64,000 nucleotides of DNA from Chrysomallon squamiferum (lineage: Eukaryota; Mollusca; Gastropoda; Neomphalida; Peltospiridae), in NCBI GenBank assembly GCA_012295275.1, contig CM022665.1, positions 10,858,976-10,922,975 on the forward strand. Reading direction: 5' to 3'. Positions 25,258-36,933 of this stretch are shown here, piece by piece. The first letter of the stretch is position 1; each line of letters opens with the position of its first letter. The notes under the pieces are model-generated. The model worked only from the letters and a program-made list of their open reading frames with translations. It was not told the origin of the DNA and did no database searches. The position numbers were made by a program, and so were the translations under genes.

Positions 25258-27120
25258 AATGATATGATAAAAAATTAATGGTTGGATTGAAAGTTGTATT
25301 TTAATCATTAAAATTAATATGAAACTCAAAGTACTGAACATTTTTATTTCTAATTTTTCATGCACTAAGCAGCATTTTATAAAAATAATAATATAATGTC
25401 TGGATTGAAAAAGTTCCATTTTTGTTATTACTATTAGTTAATGAATGTTTCTAATTGTTATATGCATTAAGCTACGGTTTAATAATAATAAAATAAATTA
25501 TGTACTTTTTTTATATTTTAAAGTTTGAAATCAAATCCCAGTTTTAAATTTCATTCAGTAACTAAAGTATAAAAGGACTTTATGCATTTCTAATTTTATG
25601 TGCACAATGCTACTTTTTCAATAATCTTTTAAAAATGTTTTATTTATATTTTAATGTTTGAAATGAAAGCACAAATTTAGATTATATTCTTTCAGTATGG
25701 AAGTATAAATTATCAAAAAATGTATGTATTTCAAATTACATTTGAACTGAGCTGGCCTCCATTAACATTTTTTTGTGATAGTATTAAACAATATGTTGTA
25801 ATTGTTATTTGTGTTATTACCAAAATAAAACATAAAACAATATATATAGTCCAAAAGTGCTATCCTTTATTTACTTAATCCATACAACAAAGTACATTGT
25901 GATATAATAAAACTATGTTTGTCATTACATAGTTTTGTCATTTTAAATTAAAAGATTTATGTGAGTTTTTTCTTATTTTATTTTATTTTATTTTTTTTTT
26001 TTGTTGTTTCTAAAGGAAGAAAATACTACTGGAATAATTGTATAACTAGATTTATCATTATTTTCAAATTTAACATGTTTTTATAAGTGGTTTTTTTTTT
26101 ATTAATATTAACTTAAATGTAGAAGTTTATTACGGTTGGAATAATTTACCTTGAAGAATAAAAATATATGAAGTATTTTTTTTTATATATAAATAAATTA
26201 AATACTGTTTGTAATATTGCACTTATATATCTTCAAAAACTAAAAAAAAAATATTAATAATAATAATAATAATAATAATTTTATACTGGTAATATAAAAA
26301 ATATATAATTATTTTTTAATTTGCACTGGTACTCAGTGACATTTAAATGCACAAATTACTTTTTAGTGAAATTATAATAATCAAGAAATGAATAATAATA
26401 ATGACATTTTTATAAATTTGTCTTTTACTACTGAAATATATTTTAAAAAACAAAAACAAAATGTACAAAAATTTCGAACTTAATAAAATTATTTTTAAAT
26501 CTGTGTTTATAGCTAATGAGTCTATAAAAGAAAAAATGTTTTTAATATATCTGTCAGTTATATGACATTTCTTTAAAGATTATTTTTTATTTTTTATTAT
26601 TTTTATAAATTTTATTTACCACATCAGCATTATTAATCCTTTGTGCCAAAAGTTACTGACGTGTAAAATATATTTTAATATTTATTACTAAATATGACTA
26701 TTAAAGTTTAATTTCTTTCTTTTTTTTAATTTTTAAAATTCTTTATAGCATTATTTTTTCATAAACTGTCAAATATATATTGAAATAATGATCTATCTTA
26801 TAACATACAAGCCTATTACTCTTTAAAAATAAATAAATAAATAACTTAATAAATAAATAAAGAAAGAAAGAAAGAATAAAATTTTACACTTTTTCTAAAT
26901 AAACAAACACCCTGCTAATTATATTTAATAATGCTTAAAGCAATTTAACTTCTAATCTTTTAAAATGTATTTTAGTCAAAAAGTACATTTACTTTAAAAC
27001 TGTTTTGTTGCAAATTTGTTTTATTTAAGCCACACAAATCTCAGCTTGATGAATGTTTTATTTTATTATTTTTAAAAATATGTTTATTTGGTACAGAATT
27101 CTGTAAAAAAAAAACACAAC

Positions 27121-27480
27121 ATTTTTGATAACCATCAAATTTAGAAATTGTTTAAGAGCTGTTTGTGATAACTGTTAAATTTAGGATTCTGTGATAAACA
27201 TTTCTGATCATTTTTAAATCTAGAAATTTGTGTTAACTTGTAAACCTAGCATTTTTATTAAGTACTTGTGATAACCTTTAAAGAATTTTTTACATAGGCA
27301 TTTGTGATAACTGTTGAATCTAGAAATTTATAATAAGCATTTGTGATAACTTTTTAAACAATTCTTTAATAAGTAATTATCATAAATTATTGAATCTAGG
27401 ATTTATTAACAAGTTTTTGTTACAGTTGTTAAATCTAGATAATATTTGTGATAATTGTTAAATCTAGGATTTATTAATTA
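27121..27480. repeat. Degenerate minisatellite, unit about 37 bp, about 9-10 copies
   Basis: Diverged copies of a TTTGTGATAACTGTTAAATC-TAGRATT-like unit. The TGTGATAA core is clear near 27164, 27267, 27303, 27342 and 27447, with weaker copies between. Intervals are mostly 36-40 bp. It lies between the convergent ends of the F-box/WD40 and TCP11L1 genes. Confidence 0.75.
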
Positions 27481-29812
27481 ATGTTTTAATAATGTAACAT
27501 TTTGTTTCTTCTTGTCATTTTAGACTAGTTTTATTTTTGTAATTAAACTGAATATACATAATTTTAATTTAAAACTGTTTTCTTATAAATGTCATAAAAC
27601 ATTCAATTTTCATATATTATAAAATTGTTTCATTTCATTAATTTATTATTTTGTGTTTTATTTATTGACTTATTTAATTTTTTACATTTCTGTATATTTT
27701 ATATTATTTATTTGTTTAAACTTTTTTCTTATTTATATTTTGTTAATATAGTTTTATTTTAAATGAGGAAAAATCAAATCTGTTCATTCTTAATTTGTTT
27801 GTCAAATACTTCTGAAATAAAAATTTATATTGAAGTGAATGATATTCCTTTGAATATTTTGCTGTTTTTTCATTAGATATTTATTAATAAATCAAATTAA
27901 TTATTCCTTGACATTTTTTTTGTTCCAGTGAATTACGTTTTAATACATTAATGTGCATTTTAAAATTTTGTTTAATAAATATGCTATATTTTACATAAGA
28001 AAGAAACATAATTAAAATATATTATTTCCATTTGTGTCCATCTTAATTTATTAAATTAAGGAATATAAATCTGTTTTGTTTATTTTTCTTTAGACCTACA
28101 ATTATTTATTTGTGTTTATTTATTTTCAACTCCTTGTCCAGTAAAAATATTTCAGAGAAAATAAGAATATTGTCATGCTGCAGATTCATAACTGCAACCA
28201 GGAGATATAAGCCATTAAATGTAATTAATGAGGGGTATTGGAAAACACACACACATTTACTCACTCACTCTCATTCTCTCTCTGTAATATATACATTCTT
28301 TATGGACATTTTAATAGAATTTCATTGTCATATACTTGTCAAAGTTAGTATTATTTATTTTATTTTATTTATTTATTTATTTATTTAATAACTCAATTGA
28401 AATATAATGTGAAAATGTGAACATTATTTTTGGCATGTCAAATCTTCTGCAGGTCAAATTTCGTAATCACACGGATTAGAAATAACATTGTGCTATATAT
28501 GTAAAATAATCACAAACATTTCTAATTATTTCAACAAACTTTTAATACATTCACCTCTATTAACAATAAAAATGAACACATTCCTGCTGTCAACATATCC
28601 AGCCATAATTAAATAATGTTAAACAAGTTAAAGTAAATTAATCATTCTAAATGCTTCTCAAATAAAATTAAAAATTAAAAATACAGTATAATCTGACTGC
28701 AATCTACAATTTATTTATGTGGTTTTTTAAAATGTTATTTATTCAGAATTGTATTTCATCTATTATCATTTTGTTAAAGATTAATATTGATAAAAACAAT
28801 TATTTTCAAAATGTAATTGTTTTGGTATTGTTATTTAATTGTTATTTCAAATTTATATTCAATCATCTCACTTTAAAATTATTATTATTAATTTGTTTGA
28901 AAGAGATATTTTATTAAAAAAAAAAAAAAGAAGAAGAAGAAGGAAAAAAAAAGAATTAAATTGGCCAAATTAAATAAAATCTTTAAAAGAAAAAAAGGAG
29001 CTCCATCAGTTACTTGCAATATTTGCTGCCAGATCCCTTAAGTAAAAAACGCTGGGGGAAAAAAAAATTATATTTCATCAGTGTGAAAATCAAAGTATTC
29101 TGATAAAAGATTACCAGTTCAGAATTAAATATTTGATAAATATAACTGAAGCCAAACATTATCATAGAAACTTAATATTATCATCAATTTATTCAATATT
29201 TAACTTAAACATTTGGTAAATAAACAAATTGAGAATTAATTTATGTTGATTTCTGCCAGAGAAATACTCCTTATGTATAAACAACCTGATAATAATTAGA
29301 AGTTACTGAAGATTGCAAAATGGTATTTTAATATTTAAAATGCTCAAAACCTGATATATTGTTTGTGCAATGTAATAAAAATAATAATAAATTTACAACA
29401 AAAAAAATGAGATTCTGAACATAATATAGTTAAATAAAGTGAGTAGTAAAAAACAAATTGTTATGATATTTTGCTTAGCTTTGAAATATGAAAATAAAGA
29501 CAATATGTAAAGCAGCATCTAACATAGATCAAAGGAACCTGCTTTCAACAATTTTCTTTTAATGATATGTTTAAGCATGAAGTTTTGAGAATTATACATG
29601 AGTAAAGTAATAAATTCTTTATCCTCTTTGTATCAAGTTTTTGAACATCTGCTACAGTATGTACAAGTCTAATGAATTAAATATTAGATCTAAATGATCA
29701 AAAGATGAAAAATATCTTTGCAAAGAACATATAATGTCTGAACTGCAAATAATTCACAACAGAAATACTAATCTAATATGTAATATTCAAACTAAATTAT
29801 TAAACATATTGG

Positions 29813-29861
<49 letters not shown>

Positions 29862-30879
29862 TACAAAAATAAAATACCACTAAAAAGCTAAAATTATCAA
29901 CAGTAAGACCTTAATTTCTTAGTTTTTTTTCTTTCTTTTTTTTCCCATGGCTGGTATGTTCCACCAAGGATCAACTACCCAAGAAATATAATTACAAAGG
30001 AAACTGAAATATTGTGGTTTTTTACTTAGCAGCAGAATCTTATTTAATGTGTTGGCAGATAAAGTTTTCAAATTTAAAATAACCAGTTAATAGTAATCCA
30101 TAAATTTCTAGTTTGTGTATGTATATAAGACAGGTTGAAAGTATGGTTGCTAGGAATCATTTCATTTAGTAAAAATACATTAATGAAGATTATTTTATTT
30201 TATTTTAAAAACTTACTGATAAATGATATTAACCTCCATAAAGAGGAAAAATTAATTATGTAAAGTAAGATATTAAAAAATATTTCTGCTGTAAAACCAG
30301 CATGTTATTTAACAAAACTTTAAAAAAATATAATGAATGATAATAAGTCAAAAAAAGATTTCTAACATTTTTCGTTTTCATGGTCCTTTTATGATTTTAA
30401 TAAATAAACAAGTAATAATAATGATAATAAACATTTTAAATATAGAGATATAAAAAAAAAATACATTGTTAATACAGTTTCATTTTTTATGACACTAAAT
30501 TAACACTAGTAGTAGATGGGCTATTTGTAACATAAAAACGGATGAAATGAGATCTAAATAAAAAAGTATATTATTCTTTGTTCTCTTAATTTATAAGTTT
30601 AATATTTTGTGACATAATTATCTGGTTTTCAAAGTACAATATAGATTCTGAGTTTACTACAAATGTATGACATTATAATAAGAAAATAAGTGTCCTATGT
30701 AAGCTATTTTACATTACCAGTTTATAAATAAGTGTAGACAATTCCACTTTATAACAAGATAATTCAAATTTAATGGAAACAAGGTAGTGCTAAATACTTC
30801 ACATCCAAGGTCTGTCTGTGGATAAGTATAAAAAAAAAAGAAAAAAAGTCTGACAATGAGAACTGTATGAAGTTTTGCA

Positions 30880-31080
30880 GTTATGGCAGGTCCCAGGTCC
30901 CAGCAGAAATGTGCTGTAACATAACCAATGTTGTTAATACTTTCATGGATCCATTCTGAGAAACATTAACTTTATAACCATCTCCTGCATTTTAGATTTA
31001 AAACATTTCAGGGGAGAGCGTGCCCCCAGATCCCTCTAACGCCAGCCATTTGGGCTGCTGATTACATATACATTTCTGCA
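30880..31080. mobile_element. GC-richer block, possible transposon relic
   Basis: The block contains a short duplicated GGTCCCAGGTCCCAG, and GGGGAGAGCGTGCCCCCAGA followed by TCCCTCTAACGCC, embedded in otherwise very AT-rich DNA. Composition suggests an insertion. No terminal repeats, target duplication or coding frame were found. Confidence 0.3.
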
Positions 31081-31414
31081 TATGGGCCTGTACTTCTAAA
31101 AAATATATATAGTAAGTTTCATGAATATCTCCTGGAAAAATGTTCTCAAGATTTCTGTATTTTCATTCTTATTAATGTAATTCTAAATATTAAAATTAAT
31201 TACAAAAAGGAAAAATAAGAAATAATCTTTCTTTACTCTATTCACATATAACTCAAAGAGAAATGTTTATTTATTATTTTTTTCTTTGGTTTGTGTGTAC
31301 CTGAATTTAAAAGTTTTGGCATTGGTGTTACTGACTTATCTTGAAATGAATATTAAACAAGTAACAACAATGAAAGGCAATAGTAATAATATCCAAAAAA
31401 AATATAATAACTAA

Positions 31415-31456
<42 letters not shown>

Positions 31457-31506
31457 TAATGATGATGATGATGATAATGATGATGATGATGATGATGATG
31501 AAGAAG
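31415..31506. repeat. (AAT)n-(GAT)n compound microsatellite
   Basis: About 30 bp of AAT units followed by GAT units with single interruptions. A similar but more broken AAT array occupies about 31728-31945. Confidence 0.93.
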
Positions 31507-31733
31507 AAAAATAGGAAAGTACAGATTTAGATAGTTTTTCAAACTACAATCACTGGTCTTTAATGCATTAGAATAAAAACAAATTACATATTTAAGAAAA
31601 AAATCATTTGGCTTTAGAATATATAAATGAAAATGTATGGAAAGTGCTGAAACAGAAATTGTTAAACCAGTAATAATGTGTACATTGTATTATTAAGTTC
31701 AGCAGTTAAAAGATAAATATACAACTATACAAA

Positions 31734-31764
<31 letters not shown>

Positions 31765-33461
31765 TAATAAGTCAGTAATAATAATAATAATAATAACAAC
31801 CAAACAGTAATAATCATAATCATAATAGTAATAATAACAACAACTAATAAGTTAGTAATAATATTAATCATCACTGTCATAAAAATAACAATAATAATAA
31901 TAATATTATGACAATAATAATAGTAGTAATAATAATAAATAAATAAACAAGAAAAATAAAATACTGATAATTTATCTACAATGTGGTCATTATAACATAT
32001 ATGAACTGTTGATCTATATTTTTTTCATTTTTTAATGAAAATGTTTTTGGTTTTTTTATTGTTAGAAAAAGAAGAAAAAGAGAAAAGGTTTGCTGCCATA
32101 TAAAGATAATAAATAAATAATTAAAATTCTTCTTTACATTACACTGTGATTTAAGTTTGAATTAACATTGAAAACAAAAAGATGAACAAAATGAGACAGC
32201 TAACTATAAAATATGTTAGCATGAAATTTCATCAGAATTGTTAAGCATGTTTCATGTATTGAAAATATTATTCAAGGTAAATCAATTATAAATAGGATTT
32301 TGATGTCTTAAAATAAACTAAGTACATAATAAATAAATAAATGAAACATAATATTTTAAAGAAGGAAATACTGATTTAAACAAAATGTTTAATATGAAAT
32401 AAAAAAATATTTTAGAGTACAAAAATACACAAAAATATTTAATGTCATAATAAAAAGAGAGAAAACAACTATCACAGTTTTAAAAATATACACTAGATTT
32501 AATATCTAAGTAACTGTTTGTTTCTCTTTTCAGAGATTTTTGTAATCGCAGATGTAATTTCAGTATTGTTTAGTTTCTATAGTGATAAATTGTCTAAGTC
32601 AGAATAAAATAATTTTTATTGTAAGATATATTACATTAACAGAGGACTTTAAATACTGCAGACAGCTAATGTTGTATCTTTTGGATTACTCCCATTTGTC
32701 AAATAATGGTTTTAAATACTGAATGGATGAAAACAAATAATTATAATGGTTTTGCATTTCTAATCTGAAATGCTTGGAATCCTGGATTTTGCAAAATGAA
32801 ATGACTGATAAATTGAGGAAGAAGTTTAAAGTTAAAAAATCTGTTACAATTCTTATACAGCTTGCAAACATAGTCTGAAGATAATATTATTCAATATTCT
32901 TAATAATTTTGTGCATGACAAAAATAAATGGTTGCTGTACTCTGATCCGAACACAGAAAGGTACACTATAACTAATTTGGCTGTTCCAGAAAAGGTTTTG
33001 TATTTCATAGTTTTTCTGATTTCAAGGTTTTCCAGATTCCTGATAGCATCTGCTAAACCAGAACTGCCAAATTTAAATAATTTTGCTGAAATTGTGTATT
33101 GTAAATATTTTGGAACATCTTCAAAAAATGGATTGTAATTTGATAAATTTGTTCCAGACTCAACAACAAAAAAGATTTAAAACAGACTAGTGTGGTTCAT
33201 TAGTTTTTAAAATTCATTTCCTATAGTTATTATGAAACAAATCACAGCAGAAAACAAGCTGGAATTTGGAATAAAACTAGATGTAACAAGTTAGTATTTT
33301 AAAAAACAAAATTCAATTTTAATGGAAACATTTCTAAAGTATTTCACCATGCTGATAATATGATACTTCTAGATAACAATAAATATATTAAATTTGCCTA
33401 TTATTTCTAACATGCTCTGTTAATTTTACTCATAAACTTCAGACTATTGTTTCCCTTGTTA

Positions 33462-33467
33462 TTTATT
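33462..33467 (-). terminator. Candidate polyadenylation signal of TCP11L1
   Basis: AATAAA on the minus strand, about 315 bp downstream of the stop codon at 33782-33784, with an overlapping second hexamer at 33467-33472. It is the first good signal found in the 3' direction by eye. The hexamer is common in this AT-rich DNA. Confidence 0.35.
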
Positions 33468-33781
33468 TTATTTTCAAACAACAAATTTTTAATCACAAGA
33501 ACAAAATTAAGATAATCCATAGAGAGAATTGGTCATGGGTTTTGAACATCAAAGTAACCAGCTCTGCTTTTAATGAGTGAAAATAATTGTTTTTTACAGG
33601 TGAACAAGTAACTGTTATATCATCAATCTCAGAATTAATCTTGACACTGAAAGAAACTGTCAGATTACTTCTTGTCAGTGCATGTCATCAGAAATATTTG
33701 TCAAATCCTCTGTTTTGGGATTATATTTTCGCAGAGTTAGTTATTTTTCATTGAAAAACCTGGACCAGTTCTGTGCTAACA

Positions 33782-36700
33782 TTATGATGGAGACAGATCC
33801 TGTTGTTTTCTTATCAGTGTGCCAATGATGTCTGCATAGTAAACACCAAACACAGATCTGTTGTGCGAAATCAGTCGCAGAAAGTTTCCAAGATGCTTGG
33901 TCAAATCAGACTCCACAGTCGAGAAACCAACTGGAACTTTAAGAGACTGAACCTGTCGCGAACTGATCGATTCTTGAATGAAAGACAGAACTCTTGTCAC
34001 TAAGAATAGAAATAAAATAAATTCAATTAACAAAAATTTAAAATTAATTACATCAAATATTCAATCATTAAGAGATATTAAATATTAATGAAATGTTTTA
34101 CCTAACAACTTTAGTAAACAAAACTGAAAAACTAAAATATTACTCTAAAAATAAATATTCCATGACTAAAAATATTTAAAATATTGAAAAATTAACATAT
34201 TTTACAAAATGTTTTCTGTAAATAAACTTGAACAAAATAAAATATTAAATAATTAAATTACTGCAAACAATAAGAGAAAAAAAAATTTAAAATATATAAT
34301 TTGTAGATATATAAATTAATTATTCTGCCAATAAAATCAAAAATACATTTTAGAAAATATACTGAAAATTTAAAATATTAACTATTATATCTGAAAACTA
34401 AAAACAAAACTGAAAAAAAAGCAAGTAAATAATAAACATTTAAAAAAATTAAAATTATAAATACTTACACATCAGCTGAAAAACTGGATGCTGTGGAGAT
34501 GAGACATCCGTGATTTGACCCACAAGAGCTTTCTGCTTGTCCTCAGAAAGGATGGGGAAGCCATGTTCTTCTAGACTGTTATTCACCTCTTTCTTCAACT
34601 GCTCAGCAACATTTAAAATGTGGGTTTTCACCCCACTAAAATAAACAATAGACATTTTAAATTTGTTGACTATCAATTAATCTTACATACATAAATACAT
34701 AATAATAATTAAAATTTAATTATTTATTTCCATTCAAAAGTATAATTTAGGAAAAAATAGTTAATAATTTCTTCTTTGAAATATTTATTTATTTAATGGC
34801 TAACATTTGCTTAGTCAGCTTTCAAACTAAATTTAAATTATTTCCATATAACACTAGTTTATTAGCCTGAGTATTCTCAGCTGACCATTAAGTCACTATT
34901 TAGGTCAATTTAAACATGTCCAATGATTTCCAAGACACTGATTTTATGACAAGGGTCTTGGGTTTCTTCTAGTAGTGTGTGTATGGTACCAGCTAACTCA
35001 ACAATGACCTATCAAAAGGAATGTAATGCCAAAATTATAGTTAAATGAGTATATTACTATTATTAGCCAGTATTGATGCCAACTGTACAATTGGCAAAGA
35101 TTGGCCAAAAAACAATGTAGACCTATCTCTGGCAGAAAATCAGTGATATCCATCCAAATGACGTGTTCTCCACCAGAAGATACTCAGGCTATAAGTTTAT
35201 CTGCACATTTGAAATTTTATAAATAAAAAGCCTCAGAAACAAAATATAATACAGACCACATAAGAAGAAAACAAACAAAAAAAGAAGCATCATTTTACTG
35301 TAAAAAATTAATATTTTGTAAAGCATGGCATTCCATCTGTAAGTAAGAAAAATGTTTTACAGAACTGGGGCTTTATATTTACAAAACAACGTTTACCTTT
35401 ACTTAGTTATCCATTAAGAAAAACTCACGCTTCTGTTACATCCTCCAAAATGGTGGCGATACGAGACTTCAGGACTTGCTTGAGGTCTTTGATTCCAGTA
35501 ATGGATTCACCCACAGTGCTATAGGTGATGAGCAGAATAGAAGCCATTAAAGACAGACGCCGGATAGCTTTCTGTAGCTGCTGGAGTCGTACCTGATCCA
35601 TCAAAAGAGTCTGTAAAATAAAACTGTCATTAACCACATGTAATAAAGAAACAAAAACATTTTTTTGTTACTGTTAATATATGTAGTAAAAAAACAACGG
35701 AAAAACCCCCAAAGAATCCCAAAAGTGTAAGATAACATCTTGTCAAAATACAGTATAAAATGAATGTTGGAATCTGTTCATTATTTTGGTAATTTTTTCT
35801 AAAAAGCTGAATTATTTTATTGTGGTTGCTTTTTAAATACATATGAAAATAAATTATTAATACATTTTTATTTTAAAACCTGTATCCTAATTATTTTACT
35901 GACATGTATAACCAGTTTTATTATAGCATCTTTCTGTTAACAACAGAGATTTTATTTATGTAAGACTACTCTCAGCATTTGTCTTAACGTAACTTGAGAA
36001 ATAACACATAATTTAAAAACATTTTTCACTAAATAAATGTCTCAAGTAAAACCAAGATTAATTAAAATTATATTACAGAACAAGCTCACTGCTACATTAA
36101 AAAACTGATCTGAAAATGAAAACAAAATTTGCCAGTAAAATACTGGTTCTGACTTTTAATTTACTTTTCTGAAATATTACTTCCTAAGTCATTATGGTTT
36201 ATATAATGTCACAAAAATATAACACTGATACCTCTGGAAAGAGTTGCTTTTCTTCGTCCCATTGCAAGAGCTCCATGTACGCTTCATTCATGATGTTTGC
36301 TGGAGTGACATCAGATGATGTGGTACCAGCATCTCTCTGTTCTTTTTGATAAAGTTTTTCAAAATTTCGCTTCAGCCACATCTTTGTAAATTCAAGACCA
36401 TCCACACCATTTTCTGAAGACAAATGCACAAAAATATTTAATTTACACTCAGGTCATAAAATAAAATATTTAAAAGAATAAATATAAACAAGCTGAGACT
36501 AAATGAAAGATGTTTTATCACTAATGAAAACCGTTTAAATTTCGACTGCAATAGATCATAAGATGCCTTTGAATAATATTCATAATTACCTCTGTTTGAA
36601 ATGATGGAAATTACTTAAGATATAACAGACAAATAAACAAAGGTCAATAAGTGCTATTATCAGTAAGATCTGTAACATACCTTCCTGAGTCTTAAGAAAC

Positions 36701-36888
36701 TCTTTAAATTTGGTCCGTTCGTATTCCACTGACTGCTGCTGTAGATATGGTCTCATCTGCTGAATTGTAAAATTGGCCATATCCATCTTCATCAGGTCAA
36801 GTACAGCAAATATTTCTCTGTAAATCAAAAAAGGTAACTTTATTTAGATGTAAATATTTAATATTTTTATTATTATTATTATTATTAT

Positions 36889-36933
<45 letters not shown>

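Larger units (their letters stand above)
25258..33461. other. Intergenic region between the F-box/WD40 gene and TCP11L1 (tail-to-tail)
   Basis: No coding sequence was recognised. It holds very AT-rich DNA, a degenerate minisatellite (27121-27480), TTTA tracts (about 28345-28387), (AT)n at 29824-29857, ATT/GAT arrays (31415-31506 and about 31728-31945), and a GC-richer block at about 30880-31080 that looks like a transposon relic. Short mixed-composition open frames at 32686-32871 (minus) and 32911-33138 (plus) have no recognised family. The two flanking genes converge on this region. Confidence 0.7.

Noticed and set aside
32911-33138. 75-codon plus-strand frame downstream of TCP11L1
   Set aside because: Mixed composition but no recognised motif, no splice partners, and it is antisense to the 3' flank of TCP11L1.
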